From assembly GCF_008831285.2 (NCBI RefSeq), contig NC_045138.2:32709934-32769933 (forward strand): 60,000 bases of DNA, in the 5' to 3' direction. Source of the stretch: Nymphaea colorata (lineage: Eukaryota; Streptophyta; Magnoliopsida; Nymphaeales; Nymphaeaceae). A model generated the notes under the pieces. The model made no database searches. It had not been told where the DNA came from and saw only the letters and a list, made by a program, of their open reading frames with translations. This document shows, in pieces, positions 36,570-50,300 of the stretch (position 1 is the first letter of the stretch; each line of letters starts with the position of its first letter). The position numbers and the translations under genes were made by a program.

Positions 36570-38330
36570 TCAAAAAACTGACGCTTATACCAATGCATCT
36601 AGTAGGCCTTGCATTGGTCGTGTCAACCAGTCTGCCATTTATTTCAATTTCATCCGAATGACATTTTTAACTTGATGGTGGGCATGTTGCTTCATCAAGA
36701 TCCTAGAGCAGTTACCAGGTCTCACAGGACTGCTTTTCCTTTTGTTGTACGGGTTCATCATATATTTAGCACAATGACCCTCATACCAATGCATCTAGTT
36801 GGCCATGCATTGGTCGTGTCAACAAGTCAGCCATTTATTTTCATTGCATCTAAATGACATTTCTAACTTGATGGTGTCCATGTTTCTTCATCAAGATCCT
36901 AAAGCAGTTCCCAGGTCTCACAGGACTGCTTTCCCATTTGTTGTACGTAGTTCATCGTATATTGAGCGCTCTCATTTACATCACATCCCTTGAGCGCACT
37001 TGTCAAGGAGTGCATGTTTTTCATTGACTTTCTTTTTGTCTTACGCATAACCTCTAAAAACTGACCCTTATACCAATGCATCGAGTTGGCCATGCATTGG
37101 TCGTGTCAACCAGTCAGCCATTTATTTCAATTTCATGCAAATTACATTTCTAACTTGATGGTGGGTATGTTTCATCAGATCATATAGCAGTTCCCAGGTC
37201 TCACAGGACTGCTTTCCCTTTTGTTGTACGGGGTTCATCGAATATTTAGCGCTCTCATTTACATCACATCCCTTGAGCGCACTTGTCAAGTATTGCATAT
37301 TTTTCATTGACTTTCTTTTTGTCTTACGCATAACCTCCAAAAACTGACCCTTATACCAATGCATCTAGTCGGCCATGCATTGGTCGTGTCAACAAGTCAA
37401 CCATTTATTTCAATTGCATCTAAATGACATTTCTAACTTGATGGTGCGCATGTTTGTTCATCAAGATCCTAGAGCGGTTGCCAGGTCTCACAGGACTGCT
37501 TTCCCTTTTGTTGTACGGGGTTCATCGTATATTTAGCGCTCTCATGTACATGTCATCCCTTGAGCGCACTTGTCAACTATTGCATGTTTTTTATTGTCTT
37601 TTTTTTTGTCTTACGCATAACCTCCAAAAACTGACCCTTATATCAATGCATCTAGTTGCCCATGCTTTGGTCGTGTCAACAAGTCAGCCATTTATTTCAA
37701 TTGCATTAAAATGACATTTCTAACTTGGTGGTGCGCATGCTTCTTCATCAAGATCCTAGAGCAGTTCCCAGGTCTAACAGGACTGTTTTTCCTTTTGTTG
37801 TGCGGGGCTCATCGTATATTTAGCGCACTCATTTACATCACATCCCTTGAGCGCATTTGTCAAGTATTGCATGTTTTTCATTGACTTTCATTTTGTCTTA
37901 CGCATAACCACCAAAAACTGACCCTTATACCAATGCATATAGTTGGTCATGCATTGGTCGTGTCAACAAGTCAGTCATTTACTTCAATTGCATCCAAATG
38001 ACATTTCTAACTTGATGGTGTGCATGGGTCTTCATCAAGATCATAGAGCAGTTCCCAGGTCCCACAGGACTGCTTTCCCTTTTGTTGTACGGTGTTCATC
38101 GACTATTTAGCGCTCTAATGTACATGAAATCCCTTGAGCGCACTTGTCAAGTATTACATGTTTCTTCATCAAGATACTAGAGCAGTTCTCAGGTCTCACA
38201 TGACTGCTTTCCCTTTTATTGTACGGGGTTCATCGTATATTTAGCGCTCTCATGTACATGACATCTCTTGAGCGCACTTGCCAAGTATTGCATATTTTTC
38301 ATTGACTTTCTTTTTGTCTTGCGCATAACC
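36570..38330. repeat. HOR unit 9, last
   Basis: 1761 bp; ACGCATAACC type, with a private 4-bp deletion near 37177 (TTTCATCAGATCAT). The unit is complete up to the array junction at 38330-38334. Confidence 0.9.
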
Positions 38331-38334
38331 TCAA

Positions 38335-41300
38335 GATCATATAGCAGTTCCCAGGTCTCACAGAACTGTTTTCCTTTTGTAGTACAGGGTTCATCGTATA
38401 TATAGCACTCTCATTTACATCACATCCCTTGAGCGCACTTGTAAGGTATTGCATGTTTTTCATTGACTTTCATTTTGTCTTACGCATAGCCTCCAAAAAC
38501 TGACCCTTATACCAATGCATCTAGTTGACCATGCATTGGTCGTGTCAACAAGTCAGCCATTTATTTTAGTTGCATCTAAATGAGATTTCTAACTTGATGG
38601 TACGCATGTTTCTTCATCAAGATCCTAGAGCAGTTCCCAGGTCTCACAGGATTGCTTTCCCTTCTGTTGTACGGAGTTCATCGTATATTTTGTGCACTCA
38701 TGTACATGACATCCCTTGAGCACACTTGTCAACTATTTCATGTTTTTCATTGACTTTCTTTTTTTCTTACGCATAACCTTCAAAAACTGAGCCTCATAAC
38801 AATGCATCTAGTTGGTCATGCATTTGTCGTGTCAAAAGTCAGCCACTTATTTCAATTTCATGCAAATGACATTTCTAACTTGATGGTGGGTATGTTTCAT
38901 CATCAAGATCATAGAGCAGTTCTCAGGTCTCACAGGACTGCTTTCCCTTTTGTTGTACGGGTTTCATCGTATATTTAGCGCTCTCATTTACATCACATCC
39001 CTTGAGCACACTTGTCAAGTATTGCATGTTTTTCATTGACTTTCTTTTTGTCTAACGCATAACCTCCAAAAACTGACCCTTATACCAATGCATCTAGTTG
39101 GCCATGCATTGGTCGTATCAACAAGTCAACCATTTATTTTAATTGCATCTAAATGCCATTTCTGACTTGATGGTGCGCATGTTTGTTCATCAAGATCATA
39201 GAGCGGCTCCCAGGTCTGACAGGACTGCTTTCCCTTTTGTTGTACGGGGTTCATCGTATATTTAGCGCTCTCATTTACATCACATCCTTGAGCGCAATTA
39301 TCAAGTATTGCATGTTTTTCATTGACTTTCTTTTTGTCTTATGCATAACCTCCAAAAACTAACCCTTACAACAATGCACCTAGTTGGTCATGCATTGGCC
39401 GTGTCAACCAGTTAGCCATTTATTTCAATCTCATCCAAATGATATTTCTAACTTGATGGTGGGTATGTTTCATCATCAAGATCCTAGAGCAGTTCTTAGG
39501 TCTGACAGGACTGCTTTCCCTTTTGTTGTACGGGGTTTATCGTATATTTAACGCTCTCATTTACATCACATCCCTTGAGCGCACTTGTCAAGTTTTGCAT
39601 GTTTTTCATTGACTTTCTTTTTGTCTTATGCATAACCACAAAAAACTGACCTTTATACCAATGCATCTAGTTGGCCATGCATTGGTCGTGTCAACAAGTT
39701 AGCCATTTATTTCAATTGCATCAAAATGACATTTCTAACTTGATGGTGTGTATGTTTCTTTATCAAGATCCTAGAGCAGTTCCCAGGTCTCACAGGACAG
39801 ATTTACCTTTTGTTGTATGGGGTTCATCGACTATTTAGCGCTCTCATGTAAATGACATCCCTTGAGCGCACTTGTCAAGTATTGCATGTTTTTCATTGAC
39901 TTTCTTTTTGTCTTGCGCATAACCTCAAAAAACTGACCCTTATACCAATGCATCCAGTTGGCATGCATTGGTCGTGTCAACCAGTCTGCCATTTATTTCA
40001 ATTTCATCCAAATGACATTTCTAACTTCATGGTGGGCATGTTGCTTCATCAAGATCCTAGAGCAGTTCCCAGGTCTCACAGGACTGCTTTTCCTTTTGTT
40101 GTACGGGTTCATCGTCATATATTTTGCGCACTGACCCTTATACCAATGCATCTAGTTGGCCACGCATTGGTCGTGTCAACAAGTCAGCCATTTATTTTAG
40201 TTGCATCTAAATGACATTTCTAACTTGACGGTGTGCATGTTTCTTCATCAAGATACTAGAGCACCTCCCAGGTCTCACAGGACTGCTTTCCCTTTTGTTG
40301 TACGTGGTTCATCGTATATTTAGCGCTCTCATTTACAACACATCCCTTGAATGCACTTTTCAAATATTGCATGTTTTTCGTTGATTTTCTTTTGTCTTAC
40401 GCATAACCACCAAAAACTGACCCTTAAACCAATGCATCTAGTTGGTCATGCATTGGTCGTGTCAACAAGTCAGTCATTTATTTCAATTGCACCTAAATGA
40501 CATTTCTAACTTGATGGTGGGCATGTTTCATCATCAAGATCCAAGAGCAGTTGCCAGGTCTCACAGGACTGCTTTTCCTTTTGTTGTACGTGGTTCATCG
40601 TATATTGAGCGCTCTCATTTACATCACATCCCTTGAGCGCACTTGTCAAAGAGTGCATGTTTTTCATTGACTTTCTTTTTGTCTTACGCATAACCTCCAA
40701 AAACTTACCCTTATACCAATGCATCTAGTTGGTCATGCATTGGTCGTGTCAACAAGTCAGTCATTTACTTCAATTGCATCAAAATGACATTTCTAACTTG
40801 ATGGAGGGCATGTTTCATCATCAAGATCCTAGAGCAGTTCCCAGGTTTCACCGGACTGCTTTCCCTTTTGTAGTACGGGGTTCATCGTATATTTAGCGCT
40901 CTCATTTACATCACATCTCTTGAGCACACTTGTCAAGTATTGCATGTTTTTCATTGACTTTCATTTTGTCTTAGGCATAACCTCCAAAAACTGACCGTTA
41001 CACCAATGCATCTAGTTGGCCATGCATTGGTCGTGTCAACAAGTCAGCCATTTATTTTAGTTGCATCTAAATGACATTTCTAACTTGATGGTGCGCATGT
41101 TTGTTCATCAAGATCCTAGAGCAGTTCCCAGGTCTCACAGAACTGCTTTCCCTTTTGTTGTACGGGGTTCATCGTATATTTAGCGCTCTCATTTACATCA
41201 CATCCTTGAGTTCAATTATCAATTATTGCATGTTTTTCATTGACTTTCTTTTTGTCTTACGCATAACCTCCAAAAACTGACCCGTATAACAATGCATCTA

Positions 41301-44300
41301 GTTGGCCATGCATTGGTCGTGTCATCCAATCAGCCATTTAATTCAATTTCATGCAAATGACATTTCTAACTTGATGGTGGGTATGTTTCATCATCAAGAT
41401 CATAGAGCAGTTCCCAGGTCTCACAGGACTGCTTTCCCTTTTGTTGTACGGGGTTCATCGAATATTTAGCGCTCTCATTTACATCACATCCCTTGAGCGC
41501 ACTTGTCAAGTATTGCATGTTTTTCATTGACTTTCTTTTTGTCTTACGCATAACCTCCAAAAACTGACCCTTATACCAATGCATCTAGTTGGCCATGCAT
41601 TGGTCGTGTCAACAAGTCAACCATTTATTTCAATTGCGTCTAAATGACATTTCTGACTTGATGGTGCGCATGTTTGTTCATCAAGATCCTAGAGCAGTTC
41701 CCAGGTCTCACAGAACTGCTTTCCCTTTTGTTGTACGAGGTTCATCGTATATTTAGCGCTCTCATTTACATCACATCCTTGAGCTCAATTATCAATTATT
41801 GCATGTTTTTCATTGACTTTCTTTTTGTCTTACGCATAACCTGCAAAAACTGACCCGTATAACAATGCATCTAGTTGGCCATGCATTGGTTGTGTCATCC
41901 AGTCGGCCATTTATTTCAATTTCATGCAAATGACATTTCTAACTTGATGGTGGGTATGTTTCATCATCAAGATCATAGAGCAGTTCTCAGGTCTCACAGG
42001 ACTGCTTTCCCTTTTGTTGTACGGGTTTCATCGTATATTTAGCGCTCTCATTTACATCACATCCCTTGAGCGCACTTGTCAAGTATTGCATGTTTTTCAT
42101 TGACTTTCTTTTTGTCTAACGCATAACCTCCAAAAACTGACCCTTATACCAATGCATCTAGTTGGCCATGCATTGGTCGTATCAACAAGTCAACCATTTA
42201 TTTTAATTGCATCTAAATGCCATTTCTGACTTGATGGTGCGCATGTTTGTTCATCAAGATCATAGAGCGGCTCCCAGGTCTGACAGGACTGCTTTCCCTT
42301 TTGTTGTACGGGGTTCATCGTATATTTAGCGCTCTCATTTACATCACATCCTTGAGCTCAATTATCAATTATTGCATGTTTTTCATTGACTTTCTTTTTG
42401 TCTTACGCATAACCTCCAAAAAACTGACCCGTATAACAATGCGTCTAGTTGGCCATGCATTGGTCGTGTCATCCAGTCAGCCATTTATTTCAATTTCATG
42501 CAAATGACATTTCTAACTTGATGGTGGGTATGTTTCATCATCAAGATCATAGAGCAGTTCCCAGGTCTCACAGGACTGCGTTACCTTATGTTGTATGGGG
42601 TTCATCGAATATTTAGCGCTCTCATTTACATGACATCCCTTGAGCGCACTTGTCAAGTATTACATGTTTTTCATTGACTTTCTTTTTGTCTTACGCATAA
42701 CTTCCAAAAACTGACCCTTATACCAATGCATCTAGTTGGCCATGCATTGGTCGTGTCAACAAGTCAGCCATTTATTTCAATTGCATTAAAATGACATTTC
42801 TAACTTGGTGGTGCGCATGCTTCTTCATCAAGATCCTACAGCAGTTCCCAGGTCTAACAGGACTGTTTTTCCTTTTGTTGTGCGGGGCTCATCGTATATT
42901 TAGCGCACTCATTTACATCACATCCCTTGAGCGCATTTGTCAAGTATTGCATGTTTTCATTGACTTTCTTTTTGTCTTACGCATAACCACCAAAAACTGA
43001 CCTTTATACCAATGCATATAGTTGGTCATGTATTGGTCGTGTCAACAAGTCAGCCATTTACTTCAATTGCATCAAAATGACATTTCTAACTTGATGGTGT
43101 GCATGTGTCTTCATCAAGATCATAGAGCAGTTCCCAGGTCCCACAGGACTGCTTTCCCTTTTGTTGTACGGTGTTCATCGACTATTTAGCGCTCTAATGT
43201 ACATGAAATCCCTTGAGCGCACTTGTCAAGTATTGCATGTTTTTTATTGACTTTCTTTTTGTCTTGCGCATAACCTCAAAAAACTGACCCTTATACCAAT
43301 GCATCTAGTTGGCCATGCATTTGTCGTGTCAACCAGTCTGCCATTTATTTCAAATTCATCCAAATTACATTTCTAACTTCATGGTGGGCATGTTGCTTCA
43401 CCAAGATCATAGAGCAGTTCCCAGGTCTCACAGGACTGCTTTCCCTTTTATTGTACGGGGTTCATCGTATATTTAGCGCTCTCATGTACATGACATCCCT
43501 TGAGCGCACTTGTCAACTATTGCATATTTTTCATTGACTTTCTTTTTGTCTTGTGCATAACCTCAAAAAACTGATGCTTATACCAATGCATCTAGTAGGC
43601 CTTGCATTGGTCGTGTCAACCAGTCTGCCATTTATTTCAATTTCATCCGAATGACATTTCTAACTTGATGGTAGGCATGTTGCTTTATCAAGATCCTAGA
43701 GCAGTTACCAGGTCTCACAGGACTGCTTTTCCTTTTGTTGTACGGGTTCATCATATATTTAGCACAATGACCCTCATACCAATCCATCTAGTTGGCCATG
43801 CATTGGTCGTGTCAACAAGTCACCCATTTATTTTCATTGCATGTAAATGACATTTCTAACTTGATGGTGTCCATGTTTCTTCATCAAGATCCTAGAGCAG
43901 TTCCCAGGTCTCACAGGACTGTTTTCCCATTTGTTGTGCGTAGTTCATCGTATATTGAGCGCTCTCATTTACATCACATCCCTTCAGCGCACTTGTCAAA
44001 TATTGCTTGTTTTACATTGACTTTCTTTTTGTTTTATGCATAACTTCCAAAAACTGACCCTTATACCAATGCATCTAGTTGGTCATGCATTGGTCGTGTC
44101 AACAAGTCAGTCATTTACTTCAATTGCATCAAAATGACTTTTCTAACTTGATGGTGGGCATGTTTCATCATCAAGATCCTACAGCAGTTCCCAGGTCTCA
44201 CCGGACTGCTTTCCCTTTTGTTGTACGGGGTTCATCGTATATTTAGCGGTCTCATTTACATCACATCTCTTGAGCACACTTGTCAAGTATTGCATGTTTT

Positions 44301-47300
44301 TCATTGACTTTCATTTTGTCTTAGGCATAACCTCCAAAAACTGACCGTTACACCAATGCATCTAGTTGGTCATGCATTGGTCGTGTCAACAAGTCAGCCA
44401 TTTATTTTAGTTGCATCTAAATGACATTTCTAACTTGATGGTGCGCATGTTTGTTCATCAAGATCCTAGAGCAGTTCCCAGGTCTCACAGAACTGCTTTC
44501 CCTTTTGTTGTACGGGGTTCATCGTATATTTAGCGCTCTCATTTACATCACATCCTTGAGCTCAATTATCAATTATTGCATGTTTTTCATTGACTTTCTT
44601 TTTGTCTTACGCATAACCTCCAAAAACTGACCCGTATAACAATGCATCCAGTTGGCCATGCATTGGTCGTGTCATCCAGTCAGCCATTTATTTCAATTTC
44701 ATGCAAATGACATTTCTAACTTGATGGTGGGTATGTTTCATCATCAAGATCATAGAGCAGTTCCCAGGTCTCACAGGACTGCTTTCCCTTTTGTTGTACG
44801 GGGTTCATCGTATATTTAGCGCTCTCATGTACATGTCATCCCTTGAGCGCACTTGTCAACTTTTGCATGTTTTTTATTGTCTTTTTTTTTGTCTTACGCA
44901 TAACCTCCAAAAACTGACCCTTATACCAATGCATCTAGTTGGCCATGCATTGGTCGTGTCAACAAGTCAGCCATTTATTTCAATTGCGTCTAAATGACAT
45001 TTCTGACTTGATGGTGCGCATGTTTGTTCATCAAGATCCTAGAGCGGTTCTCAGGTCTCACAGGACTGCTTTCCCTTTTGTTGTACGGGGTTCATCGTAT
45101 ATTTAGCGCTCTCATGTACATGTCATCCCTTGAGCGCACTTGTCAACTATTGCATGTTTTTTATTGTCTTTTTTTTTTTGTCTTATGCATAACCTCCAAA
45201 AACTGACTCTTATATCAATGCATCTAGTTGGCCATGCATTGGTCGTGTCAACAAGTCAGCCATTTATTTCAATTGCATTAAAATGACATTTCTAACTTGA
45301 TGGTGCGCATGCTTCTTCATCAAGATCCTAGAGCAGTTCCCAGGTCTCACAGGACTGTTTTTCCTTTTGTTGTGCGGGGCTCATCGTATATTTAGCGCAC
45401 TCATTTACATCACATCCCTTGACCGCAATTGTCAATTATTGCATGTTTTTCATTGACTTTCTTTTTGTCTTACGCATAACCTTCAAAAACTAACCCGTAT
45501 AACAATGAATCTAGTTGGCCATGCATTGGTCGTGTCAACAAGTCAACCATTTATTTCAATTTCATGCAAATGACATTTCTAACTTGATGGTGGGTATGTT
45601 TCATCATCAAGATCATAGAGCAGTTCCCAGGTCTCATAGGACTGCTTTCCCTTTTGTTGTACGGGGTTCATCGAATATTTAGCGCTCTCATTTACATCAC
45701 ATCCCTTGAGCGCACTTGTCAAGTATTGCATGTTTTTCATTGACTTTCTTTTTGTCTTACGCATAACCTTCAAAAACTGACCCTTATACCAATGCATCTA
45801 ATTGGCCATGCATTGGTCGTGTCAACAAGTCAACCATTTATTTCAATTGCATCTAAATGACATCTCTAACTTGATGGTGCGCATGTTTGTTCATCAAAAT
45901 CCTAGAGCGGTTCCCAGGTCTCACAGGACTGCTTTCCCTTTTGTTGTACGGGGTTCACCGTATATTTAGCGCTCTCATGTACATATCATCCCTTGAGCGC
46001 ACTTGTCAACTATTGCATGTTTTTTATTGTCTTTTTTTTTTGTCTTATCCATAACCTCCAAAAACTGACCCTTATACCAATGCATCTAGTTGGCCATGCA
46101 TTGGTCGTGTCAACAAGTCAGCCATTTATTTCAATTGCATTAAAATGACATTTCTAACTTGGTGGTGCGCATACTTCTTCATCAAGATCCTAGAGCAGTT
46201 CCCAGGTCTAACAGGACTGTTTTTCCTTTTGTTGTGCGGGGCTCATCGTATATTTAGCGCACTCATTTACATCACATCCCTTGAGCGCAATTATCAATTA
46301 TTGCATGTTTTTCATTGACTTTCTTTTTGTCTTACGCATAACCTCCAAAAACTAACCCGTATAACAATGCATCTAGTTGGCCATGCATTGGTCGTGTCAT
46401 CCAGTCAGCCATTTATTTCAATTTCATGCAAATGACATTTCTAACTTGATGGTGGGCATGTTGCTTCATCAAGATCGTAGAGCGCACTTGTCAGGTCTCA
46501 CAGGACTGTTTTCCCTTTTGTTGTACGGGGTTCATCGAATATTTAGCGCTCTCATTTACATCACATCCCTTGAGTGCACTTGTCAAGTATTGCATGTTTT
46601 TCATTGACTTTCTTTTTGTCTTACGCATAACCTCCAAAAACTGACCCTTATACCAATGCATCTAGTTGGCCATGCATTGGTCGTGTCATCCAGTCAGCCA
46701 TTTATTTCAATTTCATGCAAATGACATTTCTAACTTGATGGTGGGTATGTTTCATCATCAAGATCATAGAGCAGTTCCCAGGTCTCACAGGACTGCTTTC
46801 CCTTTTGTTGTACGGGGTTCATCGAATATTTAGCGCTCTCATTTACATCACATCCCTTGAGCGCACTTGTCAAGTATTGCATGTTTTTCATTGACTTTCT
46901 TTTCGTCTTACGCATAACCTCCAAAAACTGACCCTTATACCAATGCATCTAGTTGGCCATGCATTGGTCGTGTCAACAAGTCAGTCATTTATTTCAATTT
47001 CATTTAAATGACATTTCTAACTTGATGGTGGGCATGTTGCTTCATCAAGATCCTAGAACAGTTACCAGTTCTCACAGGACTGTTTTTCCTTTTGTTGTAC
47101 GGGTTCATCATATATTTAGCGCAATGACCCTCATACCAATGCATCTAGTTGGTCATGCATTGGTCGTGTCAACAAGTCAGCCATTTATTTTCATTGCATC
47201 TAAATGACATTTCTAACTTGATGGTGTCCATGTTTCTTCATCAAGATCCTAGAGCAATTCCGAGGTCTCACAGGACTGCTTTCCCATTTGTTGCACGTAG

Positions 47301-50300
47301 TTCATCGTATATTGAGCGCTCTCATTTACATCACATCCCTTCAGCGCACTTGTCAAATATTGCTTGTTTTACATTGACTTTCTTTTTGTCTTATGCATAA
47401 CCTCCAAAAACTGACCCTTATACTAATGCATCTAGTTGGTCATGCATTGGTCGTGTCAACAAGTCAGTCATTTACTTCAATTGCATCAAAATGACATTTC
47501 TAACTTGATGGTGGGCATGTTTCATCATCAAGATCCTAGAGCAGTTCTCAGGTCTCACGGGACTGCTTTCCCTTTTGTTGTACGGGGTTCATCGTATATT
47601 TAGCGCTCTCATTTACATCACATCTCTTGAGCACACTTGTCAAGTATTGCATGTTTTTCATTGACTTTCATTTTGTCTTAGGCATAACCTCCAAAAACTG
47701 ACCGTTACACCAATGCATCTAGTTGGCCATGCATTGGTCGTGTCAACAAGTCAGCCATTTATTTTAGTTGCATCTAAATGACATTTCTAACTTGACGGTG
47801 CGCATGTTTCTTCATCAAGATCCTAGAGCAGTTCCCAGGTCTCACAGAACTGCTTTCCCTTTTGTTGTACGGGGTTCATCGTATATTTAGCGCTCTCATT
47901 TACATCACATCCTTGAGCTCAATTATCAATTATTGCATGTTTTTCATTGACTATCTTTTTGTCTTACGCATAACCTCCAAAAACTGACCCGTATAACAAT
48001 GCATCCAGTTGGCCATGCATTGGTCGTGTCATCCAGTCAGCCATTTATTTCAATTTCATGCAAATGACATTTCTAACTTGATGGTGGGTATGTTTCATCA
48101 TCAAGATCATAGAGCAGTTCCCAGGTCTCACAGGACTGCTTTCCCTTTTGTTGTACGGGGTTCATCGAATATTTAGCGCTCTCATTTACATCACATCCCT
48201 TGAGCGCACTTGTCAAGTATTGCATGTTTTTCATTGACTTTCTTTTTGTCTTACGCATAACCTCCAAAAACTGACCCTTATACCAATGCATCTAGTTGGC
48301 CATGCATTGGTCGTGTCAACAAGTCAACCATTTATTTCAATTGCATCTAAATGACATTTCTAACTTGATGGTGCGCATGTTTGTTCATCAAGATCCTAGA
48401 GCGGTTCCCAGGTCTCACAGGACTGCTTTCCCTTTTGTTGTACGAGTTCATCGTATATTTAGCGCTCTCATGTACATGTCATCCCTTGAGCGCACTTGTC
48501 AACTATTGCATGTTTTTTATTGTCTTTTTTTTTGTCTTACGCATAACCTCCAAAAACTTACCCTTATATCAATGCATCTAGTTGGCCATGCATTGGTCGT
48601 GTCAACAAGTCAGCCATTTATTTCAATTGCATTAAAATGACATTTCTAACTTGGTGGTGTGCATGCTTCTTCATCAAGATCCTAGAGCAGTTCCCAGGTC
48701 TAACAGGACTGTTTTTCCTTTTGTTGTGCGGGGCTCATCGTATATTTAGCGCACTCATTTACATCACATCCCTTGAGTGCAATTGTCAAGTATTGCATGT
48801 TTTTCATTGACTTTCTTTTTGTCTTACGCATAACCACCAAAAACTGACCCTTATACCAATGCATATAGTTGGTCATGCATTGGTCGTGTCAACAAGTTAG
48901 CCATTTACCTCAATTGCAGCAAAATGACATTTCTAACTTGATGGTGTGCATGTGTCTTCATCAAGATCATAGAGCACTTCCCAGGTCCCACAGGACTGCT
49001 TTCCCTTTTGTTGTACGGTGTTCATCGACTATTTAGCGCTCTAATGTACATGAAATCCCTTGAGCGCACTTGTCAAGTATTGCATGTTTTTTATTGACTT
49101 TCTTTTTGTCTTGCGCATAACCTCAAAAAACTGACCCTTATACCAATGCATCTAGTTGGCCATGCATTGGTCATGTCAACCAGTCTGCCATTTATTTCAA
49201 TTTCATCCAAATTACATTTCTAACTTCATGGTGGGCATGTTGCTTCACCAAGATCATAGAGCAGTTCCCAGGTCTCACATGACTGCTTTCCCTTTTATTG
49301 TACGGGGTTCATCGTATATTTAGCGCTCTCATGTACATGACATCCCTTGAGCGCACTTGCCAAGTATTGCATATTTTTCATTGACTTTCTTTTTGTCTTG
49401 CGCATAACCTCAAAAACCTGACGCTTATACCAATGCATCTAGTAGGCCTTGCATTGGTCGTGTCAACCAGTCTGCCATTTATTTCAATTTCATCCGAATG
49501 ACATTTCTAACTTGATGGTGGGCATGTTGCTTCATCAAGATCCTAGAGCAGTTACCAGGTCTCACAGGACTGCTTTTCCTTTTGTTGTACGGGTTCATCA
49601 TATATTTAGCGCAATGACCCTCATACCAATGCATCTAGTTGGCCATGCATTGGTCGTGTCATCCAGTCAGCCATTTATTTCAATTTCATGCAAATGACAT
49701 TTCTAACTTGATGGTGGGTATGTTTCATCATCAAGATCATAGAGCAGTTCTCAGGTCTCACAGGACTGCTTTCCCTTTTGTTGTACCGAGTTCATCGAAT
49801 ATTTAGCGCTCTCATTTACATCACATCCCTTGAGCGCACTTGTCAAGTATTGCATGTTTTTCATTGACTTTCTTTTTGTCTTACAGATAACCTCCAAAAA
49901 CTGACCCTTATACCAATGCATCTAGTTGGCCATGCATTGGTCGTGTCAACAAGTCAGCCATTTATTTTAGTTGCATCTAAATGACATTTCCAACTTGACG
50001 GTGTGCATGTTTCTTCATCAAGATACTAGAGCAGTTCCTAGGTCTCACATGACTGCTTTCCCTTTTGTTTTACGTGGTTCATCGTATATTGAGCGCTCTG
50101 ATTTACATCACATCCCTTGAGTGCACTTTTCAAATATTGCATGTTTTTCGTTGACTTTCTTTTGTCTTACGCATAACCTCCAAAAACTGACCCTTATACC
50201 AATGCATCTAGTTAGTCATGCATTGGTCGTGTCAACAAGTCAGTCATTTATTTCAATTGCATCTAAATGACATTTCTAACTTGATGGTGGGCATGTTTCA

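Larger units (their letters stand above)
22451..38334. repeat. Central higher-order repeat: nine copies of a 1765-bp unit
   Basis: Marker sequences recur at exact 1765-bp steps (for example GGCCTTGCATTGG near 22490, 24255, 26020, 27785, 29550, 31314, 33079, 34844, 36609). Each unit has six landmark dyads spaced about 190, 285, 288, 289, 287 and 424 bp: full monomers plus one shortened near the start and one 137-bp stub near the end. I can find only a few differences among nine copies: a T/A variant, one 1-bp deletion, one 4-bp deletion, one G/A. The run ends at 38334, where CGCATAACCTCAA jumps to AGATCATATAGC. Confidence 0.95.

Noticed and set aside
46652-46864. Compensatory base changes supporting a conserved hairpin
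   Set aside because: The variants I checked (for example TTGCATTGG for ATGCATTGG, AGCGGT for AGCAGT, GAGCACAC) break pairing on one side without a matching change.
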